From: Pseudomonas fildesensis
GTDB lineage: Bacteria; Pseudomonadota; Gammaproteobacteria; Pseudomonadales; Pseudomonadaceae
Reading direction: 5' to 3'
DNA: 64,000 nucleotides
Assembly (NCBI RefSeq): GCF_001050345.1
Contig: NZ_LFMW01000007.1
Coordinates: 1 to 64,000, forward strand
Under the pieces are notes generated by a model. That model saw only the letters and a program-made list of their open reading frames with translations. It did no database searches and had not been told where the DNA came from. Shown piece by piece: positions 34,493 to 44,094 of the stretch (its first letter is position 1; the number at the start of each line of letters is the position of its first letter). Position numbers and translations under genes: made by a program.

Positions 34493-35319
34493 TGTGTATA
34501 TCCGTTAATTCGGTAACGGCTGATTAGGGTTCCGCCCTTACGGCGGGTCACTTTTGGAAAAGAGCCCGGAATGCCGGCCCAGCCAAAAGTAATCAAAAGG
34601 GCTCTTGCCCCACCACTCGGCACCTCGCCTAGGCTCGGTGTGCCCTCACTCCGGCATTACGAAGCGGGCCGCCGCGACGGGGCGTCCCTGCCCCGTCGCG
34701 GCTAAACCGGCGTCCTGCCGGTTTACCCGCTCCGTAATACCTGCGTTCGGCCAGCGTGGTTTAACGGGGCGCCTAAGATCAAGATCAACAGCAGATCAAA
34801 AGCAGAGCACGGCGGCCTGGTAGTCGATGATCGTTCCCACGCTCTGCGTGGGAATGCCGCCCGGACGCTCCGCGTCCAGATATCGGCGCCTATCTCAAGC
34901 CTTGCGCTAGGCGACGCGGAGCGTCACGGGATGCATTCCCACGCGGAGCGTGGGAACGATCATCAAAAGCACACCGCTGTTGATCTAGCCTTTGCTTCTA
35001 CCACTCAGGTCGGCTACTAGGCCGCCGTGCTCTGCTTTTGATCTGTTCTTCATCTTAGGCGCCCCGTTAACCACGCTGGCCGCACGCAGGTTTGAATCCG
35101 TGGGTAACCCGGCAGGACGCCGGGTTAGCCGCCCCGCGCCATGGATGGCGCGTGGCGGCGACCCACGGATTCAAATCTGCGTGCGGGCACACCGAGCCTA
35201 GGCGAGGTGCCGAGTGGTGGGGCGAAGACCTTTTGGTTACTTTTGGGTCTTTCCAAAAGTGACCCGCTGTAAGAGCGGAACCATAAGTCGCCGTTATCCA
35301 AACAACGGATATGCACACA
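34493..35319. repeat. 830-bp nested inverted-repeat element
   Basis: The ends mirror each other: TGTGTATATCCGTT on the left and AACGGATATGCACACA on the right, then GGGTCACTTTTGGAAA and TTTCCAAAAGTGACCC. Next inward are GGCACCTCGCCTAGGCTCGG (left, read toward the centre) and CCGAGCCTAGGCGAGGTGCC (right), then AACGGGGCGCCTAAGAT and ATCTTAGGCGCCCCGTTAA, and then GATCAAAAGCAGAGCACGGC with its complement near 35025. Each arm has its own internal palindrome (about 34655-34745 and 35085-35175) that differs between arms. The centre holds two GTTCCCACGC-type REP hairpins (about 34829-34965). Small open frames inside are by-products of the symmetry. Confidence 0.85.
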
Positions 35320-35405
35320 AAAACCACAGACGCCTATCACCATCATAGGTGGAGTCAAACCCCCAGCCCCCCTACAATCCCCCCACGATTACAGGAGCCA
35401 ACTTC

Positions 35406-36185
35406 ATGCTGATGGTGATTTCCCCCGCCAAAACCCTCGACTTCGAGTCCAAGCCGGCAACCCCGCGCTTCACCCAGCCGCACTACCTCGACCACTCCCA
35501 AGAGCTGATAGAGCAACTGCGCGACCTGAGCCCGGCGCAAATCAGCGAATTGATGCACGTGTCCGACAAGATCGGCGGCCTCAACGCCGCCCGTTTCGGC
35601 AGTTGGACCCCGGCGTTCACCCCGGCCAACGCCAAGCAGGCGTTGCTGGCATTCAAGGGCGACGTCTACACCGGCCTGAATGCCGAGACCTTCAGCGACG
35701 CCGACTTCAGCTACGCCCAGGACCACCTGCGCATGCTCTCGGGCCTGTACGGCCTGCTGCGCCCCCTGGACCTGATGATGCCGTACCGCCTGGAGATGGG
35801 CACCAAACTGGCCAACGCCCGTGGCAAGGACCTGTACGCCTTCTGGGGCACCCGTATCAGCGAGTGGCTTAATGAGGCTTTGGCCGAACAAGGCGACGAC
35901 CTGCTGCTCAATTTGGCGTCCAACGAATACTTCTCGGCGGTCAAGCGCACGGCCCTGAAGGCGCGGATCATCAACACCGAGTTCAAAGACCTGAAAAACG
36001 GCCAGTACAAGATCATCAGCTTCTACGCCAAGAAGGCCCGGGGCATGATGAGCCGCTTTGTGATTGAAGAGCGCATCAACGACCCCGCCAAGCTCAAGCA
36101 GTTTGATGTGCAGGGTTATCGCTTCAATGCAGAGCAGTCCAAACCGGACAACCTGGTGTTTCTGCGCGATCACGCACCGGAATAA
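35406..36185 (+). CDS. yaaA: Peroxide stress protein YaaA (DUF328)
   Basis: This 259-residue cytoplasmic protein of the YaaA family limits free iron and oxidative DNA damage under peroxide stress in E. coli (known). It begins [20 protein letters not shown], the family signature. The conserved [21 protein letters not shown] and [13 protein letters not shown] blocks follow, and then [12 protein letters not shown] near the end. AGGAG lies about 10 bases before the ATG at 35406; the open frame to 35349 is not used. The gene stands alone between two repeat elements. Confidence 0.95.
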   Translation: MLMVISPAKTLDFESKPATPRFTQPHYLDHSQELIEQLRDLSPAQISELMHVSDKIGGLNAARFGSWTPAFTPANAKQALLAFKGDVYTGLNAETFSDADFSYAQDHLRMLSGLYGLLRPLDLMMPYRLEMGTKLANARGKDLYAFWGTRISEWLNEALAEQGDDLLLNLASNEYFSAVKRTALKARIINTEFKDLKNGQYKIISFYAKKARGMMSRFVIEERINDPAKLKQFDVQGYRFNAEQSKPDNLVFLRDHAPE

Positions 36186-36220
36186 GGCCGTACCAGCCTC
36201 TTTCAGACAATGAAATCCAA

Positions 36221-36342
36221 ATGTGGGAGGGGCGGTGCGACGATTCGACTTGCTCCCGATGGCGGTGGTTCAGTCGATTTATAAATGACTGACACACCGC
36301 TATCGGGAGCAAGTCGAATCGTCGCACCGCCCCTCCCACATT
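36221..36342. repeat. Elongated REPIN downstream of yaaA
   Basis: A near-perfect palindrome of about 120 bases. Compared with the common unit, both arms contain the same additional bases: GCGGTGCGACGATTCGA after GTGGGAGGG on the left, and its complement TCGAATCGTCGCACCGC before CCCTCCCAC on the right. Inner arms are CGATGGCGGTG and CACCGCTATCG. It may terminate yaaA. Confidence 0.85.
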
Positions 36343-36603
36343 TTTTCCTGCATTTCACATCAAGACTCGTCAATTGTTTGGCGTCAAAAAATATCATGAC
36401 GTATCCCTAACAATTATTTCACTCGACATTCATCATTTTTTTTCGTAGTGGCACCACTTTTTTAAAGCACTAGTGGCACAAAACTATCTTATCGCGCCAA
36501 CTCCCTATAACTACTGGCCCAAATAGCAAGTGCTATCACTGTAGTACCAGTGCCATCTTTTCTGATATTTCAAGAAATTTCCGGAAACAGGATGAGCGGC
36601 CAG

Positions 36604-36630
36604 GAACTTCGTCCTAAAGCACTGCTCATA
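36604..36630 (+). promoter_or_regulatory. AlgU (sigma-22)-type promoter of the alginate operon
   Basis: GAACTT (36604-36609), 16 bases, then TCATA (36626-36630). This fits the AlgU consensus GAACTT-N16/17-TCtgA, with the -10 resembling the TCCTA of P. aeruginosa algD. The start of transcription should fall near 36637, leaving a leader of about 480 bases before algD. The surrounding 36350-36960 is AT-rich with several GTGGCAC/GTGCCA repeats. I did not find an exact AlgR box CCGTTCGTC. Confidence 0.75.
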
Positions 36631-37115
36631 CCACCGGTAACGGAATTCTCTGTTTACGTAAGAGATGACTTACATGGCGACCAACGGAAGTAGCGAAGTT
36701 GTCACAATTAACTTTGACTCAGAGGTCACATTACCAACCCACTAGTTAAGAGCGGCGACAAGGATGAATTGCCACACACTATAAGGCCAAGGCTGTGCTT
36801 ACCCTAATTGGTCAGTGAGACAACCCAAGGTATTGATATTTAAAGGCTTATTGCCTCTATCAAGGCCCTGCGGCACTGGCGCCAAGCCCTTCTCCCAAGA
36901 AGGCTGGCTGCATTTCAGGGCAGGCCCCAATAATAAGGCCACGTTGCGCACAACTTGAGTGCAATCGTTAGTCACTCGTTATTCAACATGCCTGCACGCG
37001 GCAAGTCGGCGTCTATTCGCCTAACTTTCGCGGCATCAGTGACGCTTGCAAACATGAACTCCGGCCATCTATTGGCATGATTAACACCGTCTTCAATGAC
37101 AAAGAGGTAAATGCG

Positions 37116-38432
37116 ATGCGCATCAGCATATTTGGTTTGGGTTACGTTGGCGCAGTCTGCGCCGGTTGCCTGTCTGCTCGTGGCCATGAAGTGGTCGGCG
37201 TAGACATCTCCAAGGAAAAGATCGACCTGATCAACGCTGGCAAATCGCCGATTGTTGAACCGGGTCTGGGCGAACTGTTGAGCCAGGGTATTGAGACCGG
37301 CCGGCTGCGCGGCACGACCAACTTCGCCGAAGCGATTCGTGACACCGACCTGTCGATGATTTGCGTCGGCACGCCGAGCAAGAAGAACGGCGACTTGGAA
37401 CTCAACTACATCGAAGCGGTGTGCCGCGAGATCGGTTTTGTCCTGCGTGACAAGGCCACCCGCCACACCATCGTGGTGCGCAGCACCGTATTGCCAGGCA
37501 CTGTCGCCAACGTGGTGATCCCGATCCTCGAAGACTGCTCCGGCAAGAAAGCCGGCGTCGACTTCGGCGTCGCGGTCAACCCGGAATTCCTGCGTGAATC
37601 CACCGCCATCGCCGACTACGACCTGCCACCGATGACCGTCATCGGCGAATTCGACACAGCCTCCGGCGATGTCCTGCAGTCGCTGTACGAAGAACTCGAC
37701 GCCCCGATCATCCGCAAGGACATCGCTGTCGCCGAAATGATCAAGTACACCTGCAACGTGTGGCACGCCACCAAGGTGACCTTCGCCAACGAGATCGGCA
37801 ACATCGCCAAGGCGGTCGGCGTCGATGGTCGCGAAGTGATGGAAGTGGTGTGCCAGGACAAGACCCTCAATCTGTCCCAGTACTACATGCGCCCAGGCTT
37901 CGCGTTCGGCGGCTCGTGCCTGCCAAAAGACGTGCGTGCCCTGACCTACCGCGCCAGCACGCTGGACGTGGAAGCGCCGCTGCTCAACTCGCTGATGCGC
38001 AGCAACGAGTCCCAGGTGCAGAACGCCTTCGACATCGTCGAAAGCCACGACAAGCGCAAAGTCGCGTTGCTGGGCCTGAGCTTCAAGGCCGGTACCGATG
38101 ACCTGCGCGAAAGCCCACTGGTGGAACTGGCAGAAATGCTGATCGGCAAGGGTTACGACCTGAGCATCTACGACAGCAACGTCGAGTACGCCCGTGTGCA
38201 CGGTGCGAACAAGGACTACATCGAAAGCAAGATCCCTCATGTGTCGTCCCTGCTCAACTCGGACTTCGATGATGTGATCAACAACTCCGACGTGATCATC
38301 CTCGGCAACCGTGACGAGAAATTCCGTGCCCTGGCGCACAACGCACCGGAAGGCAAGCAAGTGGTCGACCTGGTGGGCTTCATGTCCAAGGCCACCAGCG
38401 TGAGCGGTCGTACCGAAGGCATTTGCTGGTAA
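37116..38432 (+). CDS. algD: GDP-mannose 6-dehydrogenase
   Basis: This enzyme oxidises GDP-mannose to GDP-mannuronate with two NAD, the committed step of alginate synthesis. The 438-residue protein has the NAD-binding GLGYVG near residue 7 and catalytic Cys268 in FAFGGSCLPKD, the same number as in P. aeruginosa. The ATG at 37116 has GAGGT upstream and begins MRISIFGLGYVGAV like its homologues; the frame open to 37077 is leader. It is the first gene of the twelve-gene operon, under the AlgU-type promoter. Confidence 0.98.
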   Translation: MRISIFGLGYVGAVCAGCLSARGHEVVGVDISKEKIDLINAGKSPIVEPGLGELLSQGIETGRLRGTTNFAEAIRDTDLSMICVGTPSKKNGDLELNYIEAVCREIGFVLRDKATRHTIVVRSTVLPGTVANVVIPILEDCSGKKAGVDFGVAVNPEFLRESTAIADYDLPPMTVIGEFDTASGDVLQSLYEELDAPIIRKDIAVAEMIKYTCNVWHATKVTFANEIGNIAKAVGVDGREVMEVVCQDKTLNLSQYYMRPGFAFGGSCLPKDVRALTYRASTLDVEAPLLNSLMRSNESQVQNAFDIVESHDKRKVALLGLSFKAGTDDLRESPLVELAEMLIGKGYDLSIYDSNVEYARVHGANKDYIESKIPHVSSLLNSDFDDVINNSDVIILGNRDEKFRALAHNAPEGKQVVDLVGFMSKATSVSGRTEGICW

Positions 38433-38450
38433 CAGCAACGGCAAGTTTCG

Positions 38451-38485
38451 AGCTGCAAGTGTCCTGATCCCCAGCGCTTGCAGCT
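38451..38485 (+). repeat. Hairpin in the algD-alg8 gap
   Basis: The arms AGCTGCAAG (38451-38459) and CTTGCAGCT (38477-38485) flank 17 bases; adjacent TTC and GAA extend the pairing with one mismatch. It fills most of the 83-base gap. It could tune algD relative to the downstream genes, or be a small dispersed repeat. Confidence 0.55.
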
Positions 38486-38515
38486 TGAAGCCTTCTTCAC
38501 CTTCGGATGACGCTT

Positions 38516-39997
38516 ATGTCCAAGTTAAAACACGTACTCCTCCAATCCGCCGGCTGGCTGTTCTTCCTGAGCCTGCTGATGGGACTCGCCGCGTTGTTGC
38601 CGGCGAGTACGTTCGACTCCGAGTCGAAGAATTTTATTTTCCTGATTGGCGCCGTCGGTATCTGGCGCTACTCGATGGGTGCTACGCATTTCTTTCGCGG
38701 CATGCTGTTCCTGTACGTGGTCTACCCGCACCTGCGGCGCAAAGTGCGCAAGCTGGGCAAGGCAGCGGACCCGTCCCATGTGTTCCTGATGGTCACCAGC
38801 TTTCGCATCGATGCGCTGACCACCGCGCAGGTCTACAGCTCGGTGATTCGCGAAGCGATCGAATGCGGCTTCCCCACCACCGTCGTGTGCTCGCTGGTGG
38901 AAATGTCCGACGAGCTGCTGGTCAAGAGCCTGTGGGAACGCATGAACCCGCCGGAGCATGTGAAACTCGACTTCGTGCGCATCGCCGGTACCGGCAAGCG
39001 CGATGGCCTGGCCTTCGGTTTCCGCGCGATCTCCCGCCACCTGCCGGATGACCGCGCAGTCGTCGCCGTGATCGACGGCGACACCGTGCTCGCCGAGGGC
39101 GTGGTTCGCAAGACCGTGCCGTGGTTCCAGCTGTTCGACAATGTCGGCGGCCTGACCACCAACGAGTTCTGCGAAGTGCGCGGCGGCTACATCATGAGCG
39201 AATGGCACAAACTGCGTTTCGCCCAGCGCCACATCAACATGTGCTCCATGGCCCTGTCCAAGCGCGTGCTGACCATGACCGGGCGTATGTCGGTGTTCCG
39301 TGCCAACGTGGTCACCGACCCGGGCTTTATCGCCGATGTGGAAAGCGACTCGCTGCAACACTGGCGCCTGGGCCGCTTCAAGTTTTTGACCGGTGACGAC
39401 AAGTCCAGCTGGTTCAGCCTGATGCGCCTCGGCTACGACACCTTCTACGTGCCGGATGCGGCGATCAACACCGTGGAACACCCGCCGGAAAAGAGCTTTA
39501 TCAAGGCCAGCCGCAAGCTGATGTTCCGCTGGTACGGCAACAACCTGCGCCAGAACTCCCGAGCACTGGGCCTGGGCGTGCGCCGGTTGGGCCTGTTCAC
39601 CAGCGTGGTGCTGTTCGACCAGCGCGTGTCGATGTGGACCTCCTTGCTCGGCCTGACCGTGGCCATCATCGCCACCTTCAAGTACGGCGGCGCCTTCATC
39701 CTCGCGTACCTGCTGTGGATCGGCATCACCCGCCTGATCCTGACCCTGCTGCTGTCGTGCTCCGGCCACCGGATCGGCCCGGCCTACCCGGTGATTCTGT
39801 ATTACAACCAGATCATGGGCGCGCTGGTGAAGATCTACGTGTTCTTCCGCCTTGATCAACAGTCCTGGACCCGCCAGGACACCAAACTGACCCGCGATTT
39901 GGCCAGCTTTCAACGTTGGTTCAACACCTGGTCGTCTCGGACCATGACCTTCTCCGCCGGCAGCATTTTCGTCGCCGTGTTGCTGATGATGGTCTGA
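38516..39997 (+). CDS. alg8: Alginate polymerase glycosyltransferase
   Basis: This family 2 glycosyltransferase polymerises GDP-mannuronate at the inner membrane, gated by Alg44. The 493-residue protein has N-terminal membrane segments ([16 protein letters not shown]), a cytoplasmic GT domain with [10 protein letters not shown] (DxD-type), DVESDS and the QHWRLGR motif (QxxRW-like), and C-terminal membrane segments from about residue 365. Start choice: [10 protein letters not shown] at 38516 aligns with known Alg8 starts and has GGA about 8 bases before it; an in-frame ATG at 38507 is possible. Confidence 0.97.
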   Translation: MSKLKHVLLQSAGWLFFLSLLMGLAALLPASTFDSESKNFIFLIGAVGIWRYSMGATHFFRGMLFLYVVYPHLRRKVRKLGKAADPSHVFLMVTSFRIDALTTAQVYSSVIREAIECGFPTTVVCSLVEMSDELLVKSLWERMNPPEHVKLDFVRIAGTGKRDGLAFGFRAISRHLPDDRAVVAVIDGDTVLAEGVVRKTVPWFQLFDNVGGLTTNEFCEVRGGYIMSEWHKLRFAQRHINMCSMALSKRVLTMTGRMSVFRANVVTDPGFIADVESDSLQHWRLGRFKFLTGDDKSSWFSLMRLGYDTFYVPDAAINTVEHPPEKSFIKASRKLMFRWYGNNLRQNSRALGLGVRRLGLFTSVVLFDQRVSMWTSLLGLTVAIIATFKYGGAFILAYLLWIGITRLILTLLLSCSGHRIGPAYPVILYYNQIMGALVKIYVFFRLDQQSWTRQDTKLTRDLASFQRWFNTWSSRTMTFSAGSIFVAVLLMMV

Positions 39998-40035
39998 CCC
40001 TGCCAAGCCTGAATTAACTATAGGAAATTGCCCTG

Positions 40036-41202
40036 ATGAACAGCCAAGTAAACGCCAACGTTGTCCACGAATCCGAAGCCCAGCGCCAACACGCCCGGGT
40101 CAAAATCCCGGCCAAGCTGCGCTTCTTCAACACAGACCGCACCCAGACCGAAGCACGGGTGATCGACCTGTCCGCCGGCGGCCTGGCGTTCACCGCGACC
40201 CAGCCACTGACAGTGGGCGAAGTGCACAAGGGTCGCCTGCAGTTCGTCATCGATAACCTTGGCCTGGCGATGGACGTGGAGCTGCAGATTCGCTCCTACG
40301 ACCGTCAGAGCGGCCGTACCGGTTGCCAGTTCCAGAACCTCGACGCCCAGGACATCTCCACCCTGCGCCACCTGATCACTTCGCACCTGTCGGGTGACAT
40401 CGTGACCATGGGCGACGTACTCGCGACCCTGCAACGTGACAACTTCACCAAGGCGCGCAAGGTCAAGGACGGCGGCAGCAACATGAGCGCTTTCGGCCGC
40501 CTGCGCGCCGTGACGTTCAGCCTGGCGATCTTCCTGGTCGGCCTGGCAGCCTTCGGTTTCGTCTTCAAATCGGTGTACGGCATGTACTTCGTCAGCCACG
40601 CCCAGGCTGGCCTGGTCAGCGTGCCCGGCATGAACGTGACCATGCCACGCGACGGCACCGTGCAAAGCCTGCTCAAAGGTGACGCGGTCGCCGCCAAAGG
40701 CGCGCCACTCGCGACCTTCAGCACCAGCATGCTCGACGTGCTCAAGGGCCACCTGGACGAAGACCAGCTGCAACCGGCCAAGGTTGAAGAACTGTTTGGC
40801 AAGCAAATGACCGGCACACTGACTTCGCCTTGCGATTGCATCGTCGCCCAGCAAATGGTCGCCGACGGTCAGTACGCCAGCAAAGGCGACGTGATCTTCC
40901 AACTGGTGCCACGCGGTGCCCAGGCCAACGTGGAAGCCCGCTTCAGCTATCGCCAGTTCGGCGACGTGCGCCCAGGTACCCCGGTGAGCTTCCAGGTGGC
41001 CGACGAAGAACAGCTGCGCACCGGCACCATCGTCAGCAGCACCAGCCTGAACAGCGCCGACCTGTCCTCCGACATCCGCGTGCAGATCAAGCCCGACGCA
41101 CCGCTGGACAGCGCCTACGCCGGTCGCCCGGTGGAAGTCACCAGCGACCGTGGCCCGTCCCTGAACTGGCTGATCGATAAAGCCATGGCTGCGGGTCTTT
41201 AA
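40036..41202 (+). CDS. alg44: Alginate c-di-GMP receptor and co-polymerase
   Basis: This 388-residue inner-membrane protein has an N-terminal cytoplasmic PilZ domain that binds c-di-GMP. Arg17 and Arg21 (RQHAR) and Asp44-x-Ser46-x-x-Gly49 (DLSAGG) match the key P. aeruginosa residues. One membrane segment follows at about 158-175 (LAIFLVGLAAFGFVF), then a periplasmic HlyD-like region with CDCIVAQQMV. It activates Alg8. It lies between alg8 and algK, with only 2 bases before algK. Confidence 0.97.
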   Translation: MNSQVNANVVHESEAQRQHARVKIPAKLRFFNTDRTQTEARVIDLSAGGLAFTATQPLTVGEVHKGRLQFVIDNLGLAMDVELQIRSYDRQSGRTGCQFQNLDAQDISTLRHLITSHLSGDIVTMGDVLATLQRDNFTKARKVKDGGSNMSAFGRLRAVTFSLAIFLVGLAAFGFVFKSVYGMYFVSHAQAGLVSVPGMNVTMPRDGTVQSLLKGDAVAAKGAPLATFSTSMLDVLKGHLDEDQLQPAKVEELFGKQMTGTLTSPCDCIVAQQMVADGQYASKGDVIFQLVPRGAQANVEARFSYRQFGDVRPGTPVSFQVADEEQLRTGTIVSSTSLNSADLSSDIRVQIKPDAPLDSAYAGRPVEVTSDRGPSLNWLIDKAMAAGL

Positions 41203-41204
41203 TC

Positions 41205-42596
41205 ATGAGCGCCCTTCGAAACCTGCCGGTGCCCCTGGCGCTGGCCATCGCCCTCGCCGGTTGCGCCGGCCTGCCCGACCAACGCCTGGCCAATGAAGCC
41301 CTCAAGCGTGGCGACACCGTCACTGCTCAGCAGAATTACCAGCAACTGGCAGACCTGGGTTACAGCGAGGCCCAGGTGGGCCTGGCCGATATCCAGGTAG
41401 GCACCCGCGATCCGGCGCAAATCAAACAGGCCGAGGCCACTTACCGAGCAGCGGCGGATATTTCGCCGCGCGCCCAGGCTCGCCTGGGTCGCCTGCTGGT
41501 GGCCAAGCCTGGCTCCACCGAAGCCGAACACCATGAAGCCGAAGGCCTGCTGAAAAAAGCCTTTGCCAATGGCGAAGGCAACACCCTGATCCCGCTGGCG
41601 ATGTTGTACCTGCAATATCCCCACAGCTTCCCGAACGTCAACGCCCAGCAGCAGATCAGCAAGTGGCAGGCTGCGGGTTACCCGGAAGCCGGCCTGGCCC
41701 AGGTGCTGCTCTATCGCACCCAGGACACCTACGACCAGCACTTGGATGATGTCGAGCGCATCTGCAAGGCCGCGCTGAACAGCACCGATATCTGCTACGT
41801 CGAACTGGCAACGGTCTACCAGAAAAAAGCGCAGCCAGAGCAACAGGCCGAACTGATCAAGCAGATGGAAGCAGGCTACAGCCATGGCACCGTCACCGCC
41901 CAGCGCGTCGACAGCGTAGCCCGCGTGCTCGGTGATGCCTCCCTCGGCAAGACCGACGAAAAAACCGCCCAGGCCCTGCTGGAAAAAATCGCCCCGGGCT
42001 ACCCCGCTTCCTGGGTCAGCCTGGCGCAACTGCTCTACGACTTCCCCGAACTGGGTGACGTCGATCAGATGATGAAGTACCTCGACAACGGCCGCGCCGC
42101 CGACCAGCCGCGCGCCGAGCTGTTGCTGGGCAAGCTCTACTACGAAGGCAAATGGGTGCCGGCGGACGCCAAGGCAGCCGAGGCCCACTTCCAAAAAGCC
42201 GTGGGCCGTGAAGTGGCTGCCGATTACTACCTCGGCCAGATCTACCGCCGTGGCTACCTCGGCCAGGTCTACTCACAAAAAGCCCTGGACCACTTGCTGA
42301 CCGCAGCGCGCAACGGCCAGAACAGCGCCGACTTCGCCATCGCTCAACTGTTTTCCCAAGGCAAGGGCACCAAGCCCGACCCATTGAACGCCTATGTCTT
42401 CAGCCAGTTGGCTAAAGCCCAGGAAACGCCAGAGGCCATCGACTTGGCCACGCAGCTCGAAGCCCCGCTGACGCCAGAACAACGCGCCGAAGGCCAACGC
42501 CTGGTGCAACAGGAACTGGCCACTCGCGGCACCCTGGCCCAAAGCACGCTGCAACTGCATGCCCTGGAAGAAGAAGACGGCGAGGAATCCCTATGA
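41205..42596 (+). CDS. algK: Alginate export scaffold lipoprotein (Sel1/TPR repeats)
   Basis: This 463-residue outer-membrane lipoprotein has the lipobox LAGC with Cys20 and then Sel1-like helical repeats through most of its length (for example [21 protein letters not shown] and [27 protein letters not shown]). AlgK helps place AlgE and links the polymerase to the export pore. The stop overlaps the algE start by ATGA, so the two partners are coupled. Length and lipobox agree with the family. Confidence 0.96.
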   Translation: MSALRNLPVPLALAIALAGCAGLPDQRLANEALKRGDTVTAQQNYQQLADLGYSEAQVGLADIQVGTRDPAQIKQAEATYRAAADISPRAQARLGRLLVAKPGSTEAEHHEAEGLLKKAFANGEGNTLIPLAMLYLQYPHSFPNVNAQQQISKWQAAGYPEAGLAQVLLYRTQDTYDQHLDDVERICKAALNSTDICYVELATVYQKKAQPEQQAELIKQMEAGYSHGTVTAQRVDSVARVLGDASLGKTDEKTAQALLEKIAPGYPASWVSLAQLLYDFPELGDVDQMMKYLDNGRAADQPRAELLLGKLYYEGKWVPADAKAAEAHFQKAVGREVAADYYLGQIYRRGYLGQVYSQKALDHLLTAARNGQNSADFAIAQLFSQGKGTKPDPLNAYVFSQLAKAQETPEAIDLATQLEAPLTPEQRAEGQRLVQQELATRGTLAQSTLQLHALEEEDGEESL

Positions 42597-44080
42597 AGCT
42601 CAATCCATTCGTGCAGGGCGGTATTGGCCTGACCTTCGCCCTGCTGTGGTCGTGCCCGACCCTGGCCGCGCTGACTGAAACCAAGAACTTTGGCCTGGAC
42701 GTGAAAATCACCGGCCAGTCCGAAGATGACCGCGACCTGGGCACCCAGAAAGGCGGCGACGTCAACGGCATCGGTCTCGACCTGCGCCCTTGGATCTACG
42801 GCGAAAGCGGCAACTGGAGCGCCTACGCCATGGGCCAGGCAGTTGCCTCGAGCGACATCATCGAGACGGACACCCTGCAACAGTCCTCCGATGACACCAA
42901 CGAGCAATCGAGCAGCGACGACCGCAAGACCAAGAAAAACTACCTGGCCCTGCGCGAGTTCTGGGTCGGCTACGGCGGCTTCACGCCGTACCCCGGCGAG
43001 ATCCTCAAGCTCGGCCGCCAGCGCCTGCGCAATGACGACGGCCAATGGCGCGACACCAACATCGAAGCGCTGAACTGGACCTTCGACACCACGTTGCTCA
43101 AAGCCAATGTCGGCGTCGCTGAACGCTTCAGCGAATACCGCACCGACCTCAAGGAACTGTCGCCCAAGGACAAGGACCGTCAGCACCTCTACGCCGACGC
43201 CGCCTACCAGTGGACGCCGGGGCAGTGGATCGGCCTGCGCGCCCACCACACCCATGACGACGGCAAGCTCGACTACGCCGAGCCGGGTGTGGCCAGCGAC
43301 CCGTTGGACAAACGCGAGAACGGCGACCTGACCTGGCTCGGCATCGAAGCCAGCAGCGACGCCTACAACTGGCGCAACACCAACACCGTCAACTACTGGG
43401 CAAGCCTCACCGGCATGCAGGGCGACCGCAACACGGTCAACGCCTTGAACGCCGACGGCACTCGCCCCACCAATGCCAAGAGCAGCGATGACGTGAATGG
43501 CTGGGCCACCGACATCGGTGTGCGCCTGCGCCTCGACCCGCAGTGGCAGGTGGGTGCGGCGTACTCCCGCGCCAGCGCCGAATACGAACAGAACGGCCTG
43601 CAAAGCAACCGTTCGAACTGGACCGGCACCCAGTCCCGCGTGCACCGCTTCGGCGAAGCGTTTCGCGGCGAGATGAACAACATGCAGTCCATGAGCCTGT
43701 TCGGTTCCTGGCAACTGCGCGAGGACTACGACGCAAGCCTCGTGTACCACAAGTTCTGGCGTGTCGACGGCAACAAGCCAGTGGGCAGCAACGGCATCGA
43801 TGCCGTGCAGAACAACACCGATGACGTGACCGGCGCGATCCTGTCCAGCACCTCCCTGCCCCTTGAAGATGGCAAGAAGGACCTGGGCCAGGAGATGGAC
43901 CTGGTGGTCACCAAGTACTTCAAGAAAGGCCTGCTGCCGGCCGCGCTCAGCCAGTCGATCGACGAACCGTCGGCCCTGGTGCGCTTCCGTGCCGGCGTGT
44001 TCAAGCCAGGCGATGCCTATGGCAGCCAGGTTGACTCGTATATGCATCGCGCCTTTGTCGACGTGATTTGGAAGTTCTGA
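42593..44080 (+). CDS. algE: Alginate outer-membrane export porin
   Basis: This 495-residue beta barrel exports alginate. A signal peptide ends near LAALTETKN. The mature protein has repeated amphipathic strands with many Asp, Arg and Trp, as in the highly charged AlgE pore, and ends FVDVIWKF with a C-terminal Phe. The start overlaps the algK stop. The loop region [20 protein letters not shown] near residue 100 is acidic then basic, compatible with a pore loop. No truncation is seen. Confidence 0.96.
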   Translation: MKLNPFVQGGIGLTFALLWSCPTLAALTETKNFGLDVKITGQSEDDRDLGTQKGGDVNGIGLDLRPWIYGESGNWSAYAMGQAVASSDIIETDTLQQSSDDTNEQSSSDDRKTKKNYLALREFWVGYGGFTPYPGEILKLGRQRLRNDDGQWRDTNIEALNWTFDTTLLKANVGVAERFSEYRTDLKELSPKDKDRQHLYADAAYQWTPGQWIGLRAHHTHDDGKLDYAEPGVASDPLDKRENGDLTWLGIEASSDAYNWRNTNTVNYWASLTGMQGDRNTVNALNADGTRPTNAKSSDDVNGWATDIGVRLRLDPQWQVGAAYSRASAEYEQNGLQSNRSNWTGTQSRVHRFGEAFRGEMNNMQSMSLFGSWQLREDYDASLVYHKFWRVDGNKPVGSNGIDAVQNNTDDVTGAILSSTSLPLEDGKKDLGQEMDLVVTKYFKKGLLPAALSQSIDEPSALVRFRAGVFKPGDAYGSQVDSYMHRAFVDVIWKF

Positions 44081-44094
44081 TGGGAGCCCTCTCA

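Noticed and set aside
34829..34965. Considered as a riboswitch or structured RNA because of strong hairpins
   Set aside because: The hairpins are copies of the dispersed GTTCCCACGC REP family and lie at the centre of a repeat, not upstream of a gene in a consistent way.
34605..35327. Short open frames inside the nested inverted repeat (34605-34823 and 35067-35327)
   Set aside because: They mirror each other because of the inverted repeat, lack ribosome sites and encode low-complexity Arg/Pro/Ser peptides.
36972..38444. A 490-residue minus-strand open frame opposite algD
   Set aside because: It is a shadow of algD, which has the catalytic Cys and NAD motif. The shadow has no ribosome site or domain.
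38525..40006. A 493-residue minus-strand open frame opposite alg8
   Set aside because: It is a shadow of alg8; its composition (Gln, His and Ala rich) is that of reverse-complemented coding DNA.
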